Source: Priapulus caudatus
Taxonomy: Eukaryota; Priapulida; Priapulimorpha; Priapulimorphida; Priapulidae
DNA length: 29,230 bases
NCBI RefSeq assembly: GCF_000485595.1
Contig: NW_014577088.1
Coordinates: forward strand, 179,049-208,278
Direction: 5' to 3'
Below, one piece after another: positions 20,329 to 29,164 of this stretch. The notes under the pieces were generated by a model. It was not told the DNA's origin, did no database searches, and saw nothing but the letters and a program-made list of their open reading frames with translations. Within the stretch, counting starts at the first letter, position 1; every line of letters begins with the position of its first letter. The translations under genes were made by a program, and so were the position numbers.

Positions 20329-20772
20329 GCATTCGTTGCTTCGCTACTCTCTACAACGCGCCTCGCGTCGCACGCGCGCGTGCACGTACGCGCGCTGTTT
20401 CGCTAATTCGCGTGCGAATGTGTTTGTTGCAACATTTTTAGGGCCAAATAATACGGCGAGCGTCATACTAAATGTAATAACATTTTACCTGGAATTTCCC
20501 ATTAAATCTCATTATACATGCTCGATGATGTGGGGCGGAGAATAGTGACGCCTGATATTTTATAACCGTGCGTGATCGCTTTCATTGCACTCTCGGATGA
20601 ATTCTCCAAATAGTCTGCAATCAATAGACTGCAGGCCAAGTGGGATGGCTAGCTATTATCGCGTGAAGCCGTGAAAGCTAGAAACCCGAGAAGAAAACAT
20701 TTCAGTCTGGCTGTCGAGCGACAATATTTACTATCTATATATATATATATATATATACGTGTCCATTCGAAC

Positions 20773-20850
20773 ATGCAGTCGATGAGCGCGATCGAGTATC
20801 AGAAGCGAGGTTTTACACACGAATACCGAGATAGAGGAGAAGTATTATGT
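20773..20850 (+). CDS. Candidate short coding exon, unknown product
   Basis: ATG at 20773 opens 26 codons reading MQSMSAIEYQKRGFTHEYRD and then RGEVLC, ending at a near-consensus donor (TATGT|GTGAGT), phase 0. A TA run lies just upstream (about 20738-20757). The charged, low-complexity-free peptide looks more protein-like than its surroundings. It is not compatible in phase with the candidate exon at 19588. The family is not recognised and the call is weak. Confidence 0.2.
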
Positions 20851-20874
20851 GTGAGTGCAGTGTCTGAACCATGA

Positions 20875-22316
20875 GAGTGCGATACGTTTCCCTGATTAGG
20901 CTGGCCAGGGTTTTATTTATTTCTGGTAGTTTTGCTGTCAGTGACTGACCTTTGTCACAGAGGTCAGAAGAGCGACCTCACTCAATGGTTTTTCGTCATG
21001 ACACTTGGACGGTTGATACGCTGTAAATGCTATATCTTTTGGGCCCAACACTGTAACTATAGTGCTAAATTTATCCATTAAAGTCACTAACCACGTTTTA
21101 ATGAACTAAAATGATGACGATATAAAAAGATAAATAGCAAAACTAAAACGTAAGCTAAAACGATCAAGGCTAAATCGACAACATCTAATGAGCTTCTTGC
21201 TAATTCGGTTGATCATAAGGTGCAATTATAGCTCAGTAAACATACAGTATACAGGATGATTGCAACCATTCCAACATTTAATAGCCCAATAGACATGTGG
21301 CCTCGCTGTCATCGTTGTCCTCGCTGTCCTCGTTGTATCAGCATATGCAGCTAAGAGCATGTGGGTATTTCGTGGTATTGAGTATACATTTCATCAAGAG
21401 TACATAATAAAACCATTTGGTTTTATTATGTACTCTTGATTTCATGTATATCCGCAAATATTTGCGAGGCGAAATAGAACGATGAATGTCATGGAATGAT
21501 AATCAATTGCAGAGTCGAAAGGGTAAACGTATGGTATAAATTCAGAGCTCGGCACTATCAGTCGTAGCAAATAGGATTCGCACTGCGACATTTATATTTC
21601 AGATGTTCGTTAGACACGTGTAGCATAGACACGCGTGCAACTTAAATACAGTCTTACAAAACCTTTTTTCATCACGGGAATTGCGTCCGTTCTAAACTTT
21701 AGAGATATTGAAAGAATATTGGCATTGCGTATCGGCATCGTTTAATAAGTAGTTGCGTTCGTTTAGTTTTCCCCAGCGGCCTGCATACAGCGGCAGCATA
21801 ACAAATTTGACAGTAAGTCTGTACATGGATGCATGTACAGTAAAGCAAACCTCCACCTTTCACACTATATCATGTGCAAACCCGTGTTTTATTATATTTT
21901 CAAGCTGGGCACTGATTAGCATACACGAAGTATTGATTTCCTGCATAGGAATGATTTTTAAAATGGTGGAATTTTAGGGAGACGTGAATGCTGCTTAATA
22001 GGCTAACATTTCGATAAAGTGCTGCATTTGATTGAATGTAAGGATTTTAATAATAAAACTATTGATGTTTTTAGTGACCAATGTAATTATTGACCAAGAT
22101 TATGCAATTAACCAAGTTATGATCATTATATTTTGCGCTAAATCTGTGACAATATATATGTTATATATGTGACACTTTTTCTAGAAGAGTTTTTTATACG
22201 TTCATCTGAAACCTGTTGCTAACGTAGGAATCCTGACTACTTGACAGCTGACACAATTTTAAATGATATATCTAACTCTGTGTAGGAAAAATGGAAACTA
22301 GCGTCTATGTATCTAG
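20875..22316. other. AT-rich intergenic DNA
   Basis: No gene is supported apart from the hairpin at 21393. The frame 21753-21977 has no family signature. CTGTACATGGATGCATGTACAG near 21819-21840 is a short near-palindrome. Confidence 0.5.
21393..21440. repeat. Hairpin, ATCAAGAG family, 23-bp perfect stem
   Basis: The arm at 21393-21415, starting ATCAAGAGTACATAATAA, is perfectly complementary to 21418-21440 with a 2-nt TT loop. Outer TTTC/TTCA and ATGTAT flanks extend the symmetry imperfectly. The terminal ATCAAGAG is shared with other hairpins here, but the inner stem is different. Confidence 0.9.
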
Positions 22317-22320
22317 TACC

Positions 22321-22388
22321 CCTTTTATACTGAGGGTTATCCCGCTTCAGGTCCGGACCTGAAGCGGGATAACCCCCAGTATAAAAGG
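22321..22388. repeat. 68-bp near-perfect palindrome at transposon end
   Basis: Two 34-base arms run from CCTTTTATACTG to CAGTATAAAAGG, with GGGTTATCCCGCTTCAGG inside and the axis at GGTCC|GGACC. There is one mismatched pair (A at 22333 against C at 22376). A further CAGTATAAAAGG lies at 22467-22478. It looks like two transposon ends placed head to head. Confidence 0.9.
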
Positions 22389-22488
22389 TCGAAACATACT
22401 TAGCCCGAGCTAAAGTTATTCCGCTTTAGGAGGTGGTTCAGGTCCGCTTCAGACCCGAGCTAACGTCAGTATAAAAGGTATCTCGACT

Positions 22489-22857
22489 TTAGCTCGCTCT
22501 AAATGCTCGCTCTTGCAAGAACACACATAACAATGTCGATATCGCAACTCCAAATAAGGTTGCGACGGTGCGATACTCTGACGGAGTTGCCAGCCACCAA
22601 ATGACAACGCCCAGCCTTCTCCTGTAGTCAATCGGTCTCCCAAAATTCGTCGTCTGTTTTTCGATAGCTGGCCGTAAATGATCTGCGATATATTCAAACG
22701 TCGCCCTTCTCATTCTGAAATGTTGTCTCCATTCTTCTTCAGTGAAATTCAGTACAATTTGCTTCCAACACAATTGTCTATGCCGTCTATCAAGCCTGCC
22801 TATCCGCCTATATACCGCCGACTGCCCTATGGACCACAGGCACTTGAAGCGTTTCAA
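22489..22857 (-). pseudogene. HARBI1-like transposase, N-terminal fragment
   Basis: The frame reads on the minus strand to a stop at 22489. It contains WRQHFRMRRATFEYIADHLR and then RRLGVVIWWLATPSEYRTVA with TLFGVAISTLL. In PIF/Harbinger nucleases (HARBI1 family, about 350 residues) the pattern F-RM-R-TF-L...LRP followed by R-(V/L)-WLAT--EYR--A-LFG--STV lies before the DDE catalytic domain. Here the frame runs about 120 codons and breaks off right after LFGVAISTLLCVF into sub-terminal transposon sequence, so the DDE residues are gone. There is no ATG at the 5' side (a stop precedes a TTG), so an upstream exon or a lost start is likely. No function is expected. The + strand frame 22678-22860 is a shadow. 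Confidence 0.75.
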
Positions 22858-22985
22858 TAAAATATAATGCTAACTAAATACGAAATCTATTTACTACCAA
22901 ATTCTTAATGTTTCTATAGCCTATAGGCCTGTGCTCTCTTTCACCTATTATTGCCAACAGTTTCCTGTAAATTCCGTCCAAATCC
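22820..22985. repeat. Internal inverted duplication, left copy
   Basis: Matches 23105-23270 in complement: GGCACTTGAAGCGTTTCAAT, AAATATAATGCTAA, CCAAATTCTTAATG, CTCTTTCACCTATTATTGCC and TTTCCTGTAAATTCC all recur with few changes. It covers the region upstream of, and the first codons of, the transposase fragment. The axis region (about 22990-23100) includes the palindrome TCACTGTGCACAGTGA. Confidence 0.85.
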
Positions 22986-23104
22986 TACGTCCAACGTACG
23001 CTGCCGGATGCCACTGCTTTCGCGGCGCGACTGTTGCACGCTGACACTATATATATTAACAGTCACTGTGCACAGTGAGCAATGGCGGCGTTAGTGTGTG
23101 TGCA

Positions 23105-23270
23105 TAGAGCATTTACACGGAATTGACAGGAAACTGTCGGCAATAATAGGTGAAAGAGAGAAACATTAAGAATTTTGTAGTACTACTACTAGTATTAAAT
23201 TTCGTATTTATTTAGCATTATATTTTATTGAAACGTTTCAAGTGCCTGTGCTATGGACTGCCCATAGCCA
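23105..23270. repeat. Internal inverted duplication, right copy
   Basis: Inverted partner of 22820-22985. It carries the complement of the segment next to the transposase fragment, ending in TTTCAAGTGCCTGTGCTATG. A GATCGATCAATCGATCATCG-type short repeat follows at about 23300-23360. Confidence 0.85.
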
Positions 23271-23338
23271 ATGCCGCAGAAAGATGTGCGACGATCATCG
23301 CTCTCTGATCGATCAATCGATCATCGATCATCGATCAA

Positions 23339-23533
23339 TCAATCGATCAATCTCTCATCGATCAACGCTAAACCGGCGGCGTCCCCGAAGTCGGGCGAGT
23401 AGGAAACGGGCTCTTCTCCTCCGCAAATCCCTTCGGGGAGATCGAGTCGTCCATAACTAGCAGCAATTGCAGACAAATGTCCAATGTTAGCTGGTAGCAC
23501 CGCAAAGATTAACACAATTTCCCTAGACTCCAT
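23339..23533 (-). CDS. Possible N-terminal exon of the Harbinger transposase
   Basis: On the minus strand an ATG at 23531-23533 (context GACAATGG) opens MESREIVLIFAVLPANIGHL and continues through GRLDLPEGICGGEEP and YSPDFGDAAGL into a GATC-rich repeat. It sits between the right end of the transposon and the transposase fragment, in the same direction, where a first exon would lie. The hydrophobic start loosely resembles HARBI1-type N-termini, but this is inference and an unrelated chance frame is possible. Confidence 0.3.
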   Translation of the reverse strand: MESREIVLIFAVLPANIGHLSAIAASYGRLDLPEGICGGEEPVSYSPDFGDAAGLALIDERLID

Positions 23534-23660
23534 TGTCAAACGATATCCAATTAAACGCAGATCGAGATAATATTACGAGAAGCATGTAGCATTCTAGCTA
23601 CCGGTATCAGAATGGTTGAGTTTTGCGCGGAACTGAATTCGAACTCGTGAGTCGTATGTT

Positions 23661-24892
23661 TGACGTGACGTGAACTCAAGTGTTGTTGACGTGAGGTTTA
23701 CCGTTACCATGACAATTACGCCGGTCTCGCATGCAACTCGGGTGGTCGAGAACGGCAGTATAAAACGACTTTATCCCGAGCTAAAGTTATCCAGCTTCAG
23801 AAGCGGGCTAAAGTCGTGCGCAGTATAAAACGACTTATCCCGAGCTAAATTAAGTTATCCCGCTTCAGAAGCGGGCTAAAGTCGTGCGCAGTATAAAAGG
23901 GGCATAGGTTCGGCACTGCATCGACTAGTCTATGACCTAGACTATAGTATGACTATGACTATGACTAGACTATACCTGCTGTTGCTGTTGCTGTACTTTG
24001 CTCAGAAAAGGGCAATCAGAAGTAAAGAAAAGAAAAGTGATTTCAGTGTGTAAGGTTGTACGTGACTTTCCAATTACATTAAGTGAATGTAAGTTGCGCT
24101 CGACGACAAATTGAGCCTAATCGCGAGTGACAACCATTATAACGGCCTGCCAAGCACACAATGACCTTGTAAACGTGTGGTTTAGTGCATTGCATGCATG
24201 GGGCTCGCAGACATATAGATATAACAAGTTGGCTGGGCGCTCAATTTGCTTTCGGGGTAGACTGTAGCCGTATGCGTTGTGGGACATTTACCCATTACTG
24301 TATCAGTGTAGTATAGCCCTATAGCCGTGTTTTAGTTGCGGAATTAAACTTATACCTATTAAAATTTACCTATTAATTATTATTACCTATGAAATTATTA
24401 GGTGCGATGTTTATAAAGTGGCATTTATACAGTTAGCATATTTGTCGTATTGTGATGTTGTGATGTGCTTGCTTCACGGTGTGGGTGAGTTCCCGGAAAC
24501 TGCGATGTGTACTTAAAATAAGGTGCAGCTAAATGTATACATTTAGTGCCGAGCGAAACTAGTTTGCGCTCAGGCAAAACAACCTGCATTCCAGTTACCT
24601 GATCAGTGCTATAAATCTCCGCGACCACAGTGTCTTTGCTGCATTTTCCAAATAATACATCGTGCTCCCTTGCCCAACGTGGTTCCACACACCGTCTCTT
24701 TTTTTTTTCTAGTATAGCAAATGTTGTGCTTAAACCAAATGTAAGCTCATACCCACAGAGGCAAAATAATGGGCTTGTTTTCTTTATATGACGGCAATCA
24801 GTAACAAACACGTACTCAGTAAATCAGTAACGTATGCACACCACTCAATTTACATAGCCCTAAACTTCACACAAATAAGACATTAACCATCT
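23661..24892. repeat. Right arm of the ~1.2-kb long-range inverted repeat
   Basis: Reverse complement of 14284-15490. It includes the right end of the Harbinger element (23661-23904) and its outer flank. The spacer between the two arms is about 8.2 kb. The right arm contains the frame 24425-24811. Confidence 0.9.
24425..24811 (-). CDS. Open frame of unknown nature in duplicated flank
   Basis: A minus-strand frame of about 128 codons reads TSPLFCLCGYELTFGLSTTF, EKKKRRCVEPRWAREHDVLF and GKCSKDTVVAEIYSTDQVTG. Its first codon is GTG; a stop (TGA) lies five codons upstream and there is no early ATG, so if real it is more likely an exon. A donor-like CAG|GTAACT occurs inside, after STDQ. The length is unusual for AT-rich non-coding DNA. 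The duplicate at 14340-14700 is broken by several indels. Not recognised. Confidence 0.25.
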   Translation of the reverse strand: MFVTDCRHIKKTSPLFCLCGYELTFGLSTTFAILEKKKRRCVEPRWAREHDVLFGKCSKDTVVAEIYSTDQVTGMQVVLPERKLVSLGTKCIHLAAPYFKYTSQFPGTHPHREASTSQHHNTTNMLTV

Positions 24893-25095
24893 ACCTACCT
24901 AGCACTCTCCTACCTACCTACCTACCTACCTACCTACCTACCTACCTACCTACCTTACCAATACCTACCTACCTACCTACCTACCTACCTACCTACCTAC
25001 CTACCTACCTACCCTAACCTACCTACTACTACTACTACCTACCTATCCTACCTACCAACCTACCAAACTACCTACCTAACTACCTACCTAGCATA
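24893..25095. repeat. CCTA microsatellite
   Basis: CCTA units with CTA and single-base interruptions, joining the transposon flank to block D2. It is the complement of 14083-14283. A short version (about 15688-15720) precedes D1. Confidence 0.95.
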
Positions 25096-25099
25096 CCTA

Positions 25100-27882
25100 T
25101 CCCTACCGTTACTACCTCGTTACCACTCCACCTCCCCGCCTCCCTCCCTCCCAACCTACCTCCCTACCCGCCAGCCTACCATGAGACAGGTTCTTACTAG
25201 AAACAAGCTTTATACGCGAACATTTCACTGCCAACTATTGTTGGCATGATTATATTTTAATTGCAAAGATTGTTTTATTATACCACTTTCTAACATCATA
25301 TATAAATTCCATTTAAAGTTATTCACGAACGGAAATTGTAAACTGGAATCGTAAATTACAAGTTTTTATATAATAGATGCATGCATGTTCAACATGCATA
25401 TTCATAACAGTGTTACAGGAACTTTATCTGTTGAAAATAACTCAGGTCCCATTTAACAGACCTATATTGTGGTTTCCAATCGTTTTTGGGGGTGGGAGCC
25501 AAAAGGTATACGTGTAACGCAAGTAGCGATATTTGGCAATAAGCATTTAACGTATTTGCACGCTCCGATAAATAATGCAACGCGAGCACATGGCAGCTAT
25601 TCTGGGAGTATAGTTCAGCAAATATTGGAAATTTTTCAATGTAAATTACATTCCACTTGGCGCAAATGGTATAACACTATATCTCCGTTCTTGACGTTCA
25701 ATAACCCGTAAAATAAATATATAAGCTTATTCCGTAAATAGAATAGCGTCTAATCAACACATTTAGTCAACATCATGCAGTTAGATACGCGAGCCAAAGT
25801 CTCGAGTAGATATGACTTATTATAATTCAAATATTATTCTATAGTCATCTGAATACACCCAATCCAATCGGATTTCGTTACTAAAAGGTACTGTGGAACT
25901 TGCGGAACAGATGGGCATTTGTGTGGTGTGCCTTCATTACAAGATGCAGTCTGTGGAATAAGTAGAAATCTGACAATTTAACTTTAACGAGAAATTGGAG
26001 ATGATGGATTCAGGCTGGGTATTCGTGATTAATAGCGTTTTTTTCCATGCAGCCATCATCGGTACTGCACTGAGTCATGTCATTGAATAGAGTGCTTACA
26101 AACGTAATCGGCAACCAAGGAACGAACATTGCTTTTTGATTATCGGAGAAGGGAAATTTTGTTAAATGAAATAGAATCTGAAACTGCTGATAGCAATGAG
26201 ATCGGTTGGAATAAAAGTTAAATAGGAACATGTGTGATCAAGTAACTTGTGCATATGTGGCATAGCTTGGCGCGTCGGCGCGCGCTGTGCGTGCCGTGCT
26301 CCGGGTGCGTGCGTGCGTGTGCGTGTTGTGCGTGTGTGTGGTGTTGTGTGTGTGTGATGTGCTGCGTGCGCGCCATCCGCGTGTGTTACTGTGTACGTGT
26401 GTTTTAACCAGCTATAGGGCGTACGTGCGCAGTAAGATATTATCCAGGAAGTGTATCAAAATGCTGTGGTTTTGAACACTCGCTCACATCACACCACTCC
26501 TTTTGGATACACTCCTGATATATTCAGGGTCAAGATAATACTACGAATCTCTATATTATCTTACCTCCTGCATTTATGTCTTTGAACATGAAAGTGGATG
26601 CAAGGCTAAAACATTTCTCGAGTGCATCAGCGGGCTAGTCTATCGAACACCTCATGGAATAGAAAGCGATTTGGCGCGTTAAGATAAAATTGTAGAATAA
26701 TATGACATGTTCACCGTGGCGAGGTGCATGGGGTCGTGGTTGTACAAAGGGCCGTGAATAACCAGGTTTTTGAGCTCAATCTGAGCATAGTCAGATGCAG
26801 CTTGATAGACTCTTGAGTCGTCGCGTTCCGTCCGTCGCGTCCCGTCCGTCCGTCCGTCCGGTCCGGTCGGTCGTCAAACAGTGTGGCACTAAATCGTTAC
26901 CGTTGACGTAACGGTCACGATATTCGGGTCGTTGGTCGGGATCGCGTCAAACGAGTTTGGTGATGTCGAAGCTGGGCGGTCAAAGGTCAAGTCAAAGAGG
27001 TGTACAAAGAAGGGGGAACATTCACTCCGTAACTTAAGTATACGAGGAAATGCAGAATTGCGGCACCAAATCTAAACGGCTCGACCTAGGCTCTCGTGAG
27101 TAGTCCGGATGGGTATACGCATCATGGTAAGGAAAAGCCATCACTTGGCCGAAATTGAGGATCACAGTGTCATAAGGTAATGGCAACAGGGCAGACTTTT
27201 AGACATTTTCTGAGCGACGATGGTCTGACGGACGATTGAAAAACTTTTTTGTTCCAGCGTGACCTTACGCTTTTTTATGGCTTTATTTGAAAGGACCATG
27301 AAATCTGGCTTCCGCTGCCGTGCGAAAGAGTTAAGTGTGCTGATAACCTTTGACCCTCAAAGAGGAGCGTAAACATGGATTTGTTGACTGTTACACAATA
27401 GGAGTGAACTGGCTTTTGCTATTTAGAGCCCGCTCCCCCCACCTCCCCCTTCCCCTCCCCCCTCCCTACCCGCCCTTCCCCCACCCCTCCCCCACCCTCC
27501 ATCTCGAAGTGGGCGTGTCCTAACAAATCTGAATGTGTACGCAAGCTGGCGTGCTCTGCGATATCTGCGCCTAACAAATGTACTACGCCGAACGACTGAA
27601 TTTCTACGTTTTAATCGTAGCAACAGACCTCAGATGAGCCCAGACGCTCTGCGGCGCTCTGTATAATTAGAGGAACTGAAGCATTTGACATAGGCATCGC
27701 ACTATAATATGCAACATCATCGTTATGTTGTTGCAATGCCCCTGCTGTGATGTTGGTTATTTATTATTGAACATTTCTTGCCAGAAAATAGAAATCTTAG
27801 AGCAATTTCCTCGGTGTTGTGCAGAATTATTTGAAATATAGAAAGCTCTTGATTATATTGGGATATTTCTACTTGAATACAC
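25100..27882 (+). repeat. Block D2, direct duplicate of 15688-17506
   Basis: Same orientation and order of landmarks as D1, with many extra single bases. It differs from D1 mainly by one-base insertions, a shorter GT tract, a degenerate hairpin region and the ~0.9-kb segment at 26764-27661. No gene is recognised; frames 25469-25711, 26010-26231 and 26287-26475 lack family signatures. Confidence 0.9.
26764..27661. mobile_element. ~0.9-kb insertion present only in block D2
   Basis: D1 reads GAATAAC-AAGTGTCT-TATAATTAG, while D2 has about 900 extra bases between GAATAAC and TATAATTAG. The left end GAGCTCAATCTGAG and the complement of the right end GGGCTCATCTGAG look like imperfect inverted ends slightly inside the junctions. 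It holds (GTCC)n at 26849-26863, GGTCAAAGGTCAAGTCAAAG and a C-rich patch (27427-27500). No transposase seen. A deletion in D1 is the alternative. Confidence 0.6.
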
Positions 27883-27883
27883 T

Positions 27884-28730
27884 GCGCTGAGCAGTAGGCG
27901 TAAGGCTTGAACTGAAAATCGATGTTAATTCTAAAAGGAAAAATTCTGCAAAAATTAATTACCTCACTTATAATTTGAAAAGGTTTGCACGAACCAGCTG
28001 GGCTTTGTTTGTTTTTAATCACGTGGTAAGCGAGAAAACACATTTAATTCGGGATCCATCTGTGTGTGTTCAAAAATGTCGTTATGTGTGTATATATACA
28101 TATATATGTGTATATATATATCAGAAGTTGATAATAGGGAATCGCTCCTGCTATTATCTACCTCTGATATATATACATATATACATAATATGTACATGTA
28201 TATCCCATTCAACTGCTGCTTGTTTCAAAAGAGGATACATTTTCTTGAAATTCTATTGAAAATTGATATTTCCCCGTGACAAAAGACAAGAGTTTTACAC
28301 CTATATTCCTGCATGCTTGGCTTTCCTTTACCAAATTTTTTCATGATTATATCGATTGGCCATTTACTACTTATAATGTAAAGATTTTCACTTTTTCATG
28401 CTGCGCTTCTCATAATCTGTAGTTTCGGTAAAATTTTGTGCATTTCTGATTCTTACTTTAAATATGTTATGGGCTTTTACCGTATAAGCCGGTTCGTTCT
28501 CGCTAAGCCAATACAGTAGTTAAATAGCTGCAGTCAATAATGCGGTGCATTGGTAATGCAGGTTTACATGCCGCAACAGCTGTGCATGCTGTTGATAGAT
28601 GATGGCTTCTCGTATTTCTAACCGTGGCATTCTATGAATAATGACCAGCCCACCTCAATCTCAATCAACGAAAAATCTCGAATGCACCGCACTTATGACT
28701 TCTAAATGAAGCCAGTAGGGCGCATGGGCT
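27884..28730. other. AT-rich intergenic DNA
   Basis: No gene is supported apart from the hairpin at 28115. The frames at 27975-28259, 28015-28212 and 28064-28279 run through TA-rich repeats and are artefacts. Confidence 0.5.
28115..28173. repeat. Hairpin, ATCAGAAG variant, TA-flanked
   Basis: TATATATCAGAAGTTGATAA followed by TAG (28115-28137) pairs with 28151-28173 with two mismatches and a 13-nt loop. TA-rich flanks extend the possible stem on both sides. Confidence 0.8.
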
Positions 28731-28733
28731 TGT

Positions 28734-28771
28734 TATTATTATTATTATTATTTATTTATTATTATTATAAC
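28734..28771. repeat. TTA microsatellite
   Basis: Imperfect TTATTATTA units, followed by a short ATTAATTATTGATAAT stretch and GATCTTGATTATATG, which loosely resembles the end of an ATCAAGAG-type hairpin. Confidence 0.8.
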
Positions 28772-28940
28772 ATTAATTATTGATAATGTATTATTAGATC
28801 TTGATTATATGTATAGATAGTGAATCACATTTAGCGGAGCACGAATGCGTTTCTCTTGATCCATTATTTGTGGCTGGTAATATTAACACGCGTGACTCAC
28901 TTGTGTGCTATCGCGTGCATTAATATTACATGTATTATAC

Positions 28941-29025
28941 ATGTATATACTATTAGGATGTATATACTATTAGGATGTATATACTATTAGGATGTATATA
29001 CTATTAGGATGTATATACTATTAGG
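28941..29025. repeat. Perfect 5 x 17-bp tandem repeat
   Basis: Five identical head-to-tail copies of ATGTATATACTATTAGG. There are no substitutions between units, and the array ends at TAAGAC. Confidence 0.97.
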
Positions 29026-29163
29026 TAAGACTATGTTATCGACTCTTTCCTCCCGGCAACAAAATCTGCGTCTAGTTGTCAATAATGGTAGTCACCAGGA
29101 ATAGCTATTTCTCCTCGTTGCTTTTCTACTCTCACTTAGCACAGGCACTCTCTCTTTCGCTCT

Positions 29164-29164
<1 letters not shown>

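Larger units (their letters stand above)
22317..23904 (-). mobile_element. PIF/Harbinger-type DNA transposon, deleted copy
   Basis: CCCCTTTTATACTG (22319-22332) and CAGTATAAAAGGGG (23889-23902) form perfect 14-bp inverted ends. Extending by two bases gives T[A/G]CCCC ends and TAG on both sides (22314-22316 and 23905-23907), a possible 3-bp target duplication. PIF/Harbinger elements make 3-bp duplications, usually TWA, so TAG is slightly atypical. Inside are sub-terminal palindromic units, a transposase fragment on the minus strand, an internal inverted duplication (22820-22985 with 23105-23270), and a possible N-terminal exon. At about 1.59 kb it is shorter than an autonomous element, and the catalytic half of the transposase is missing. 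Confidence 0.75.

Noticed and set aside
22678-22860. Plus-strand 60-codon frame
   Set aside because: It is the antisense shadow of the Harbinger transposase fragment, which has the recognisable motifs.
28941-29025. CRISPR-like array
   Set aside because: The units are directly adjacent without spacers, and the context is eukaryotic.
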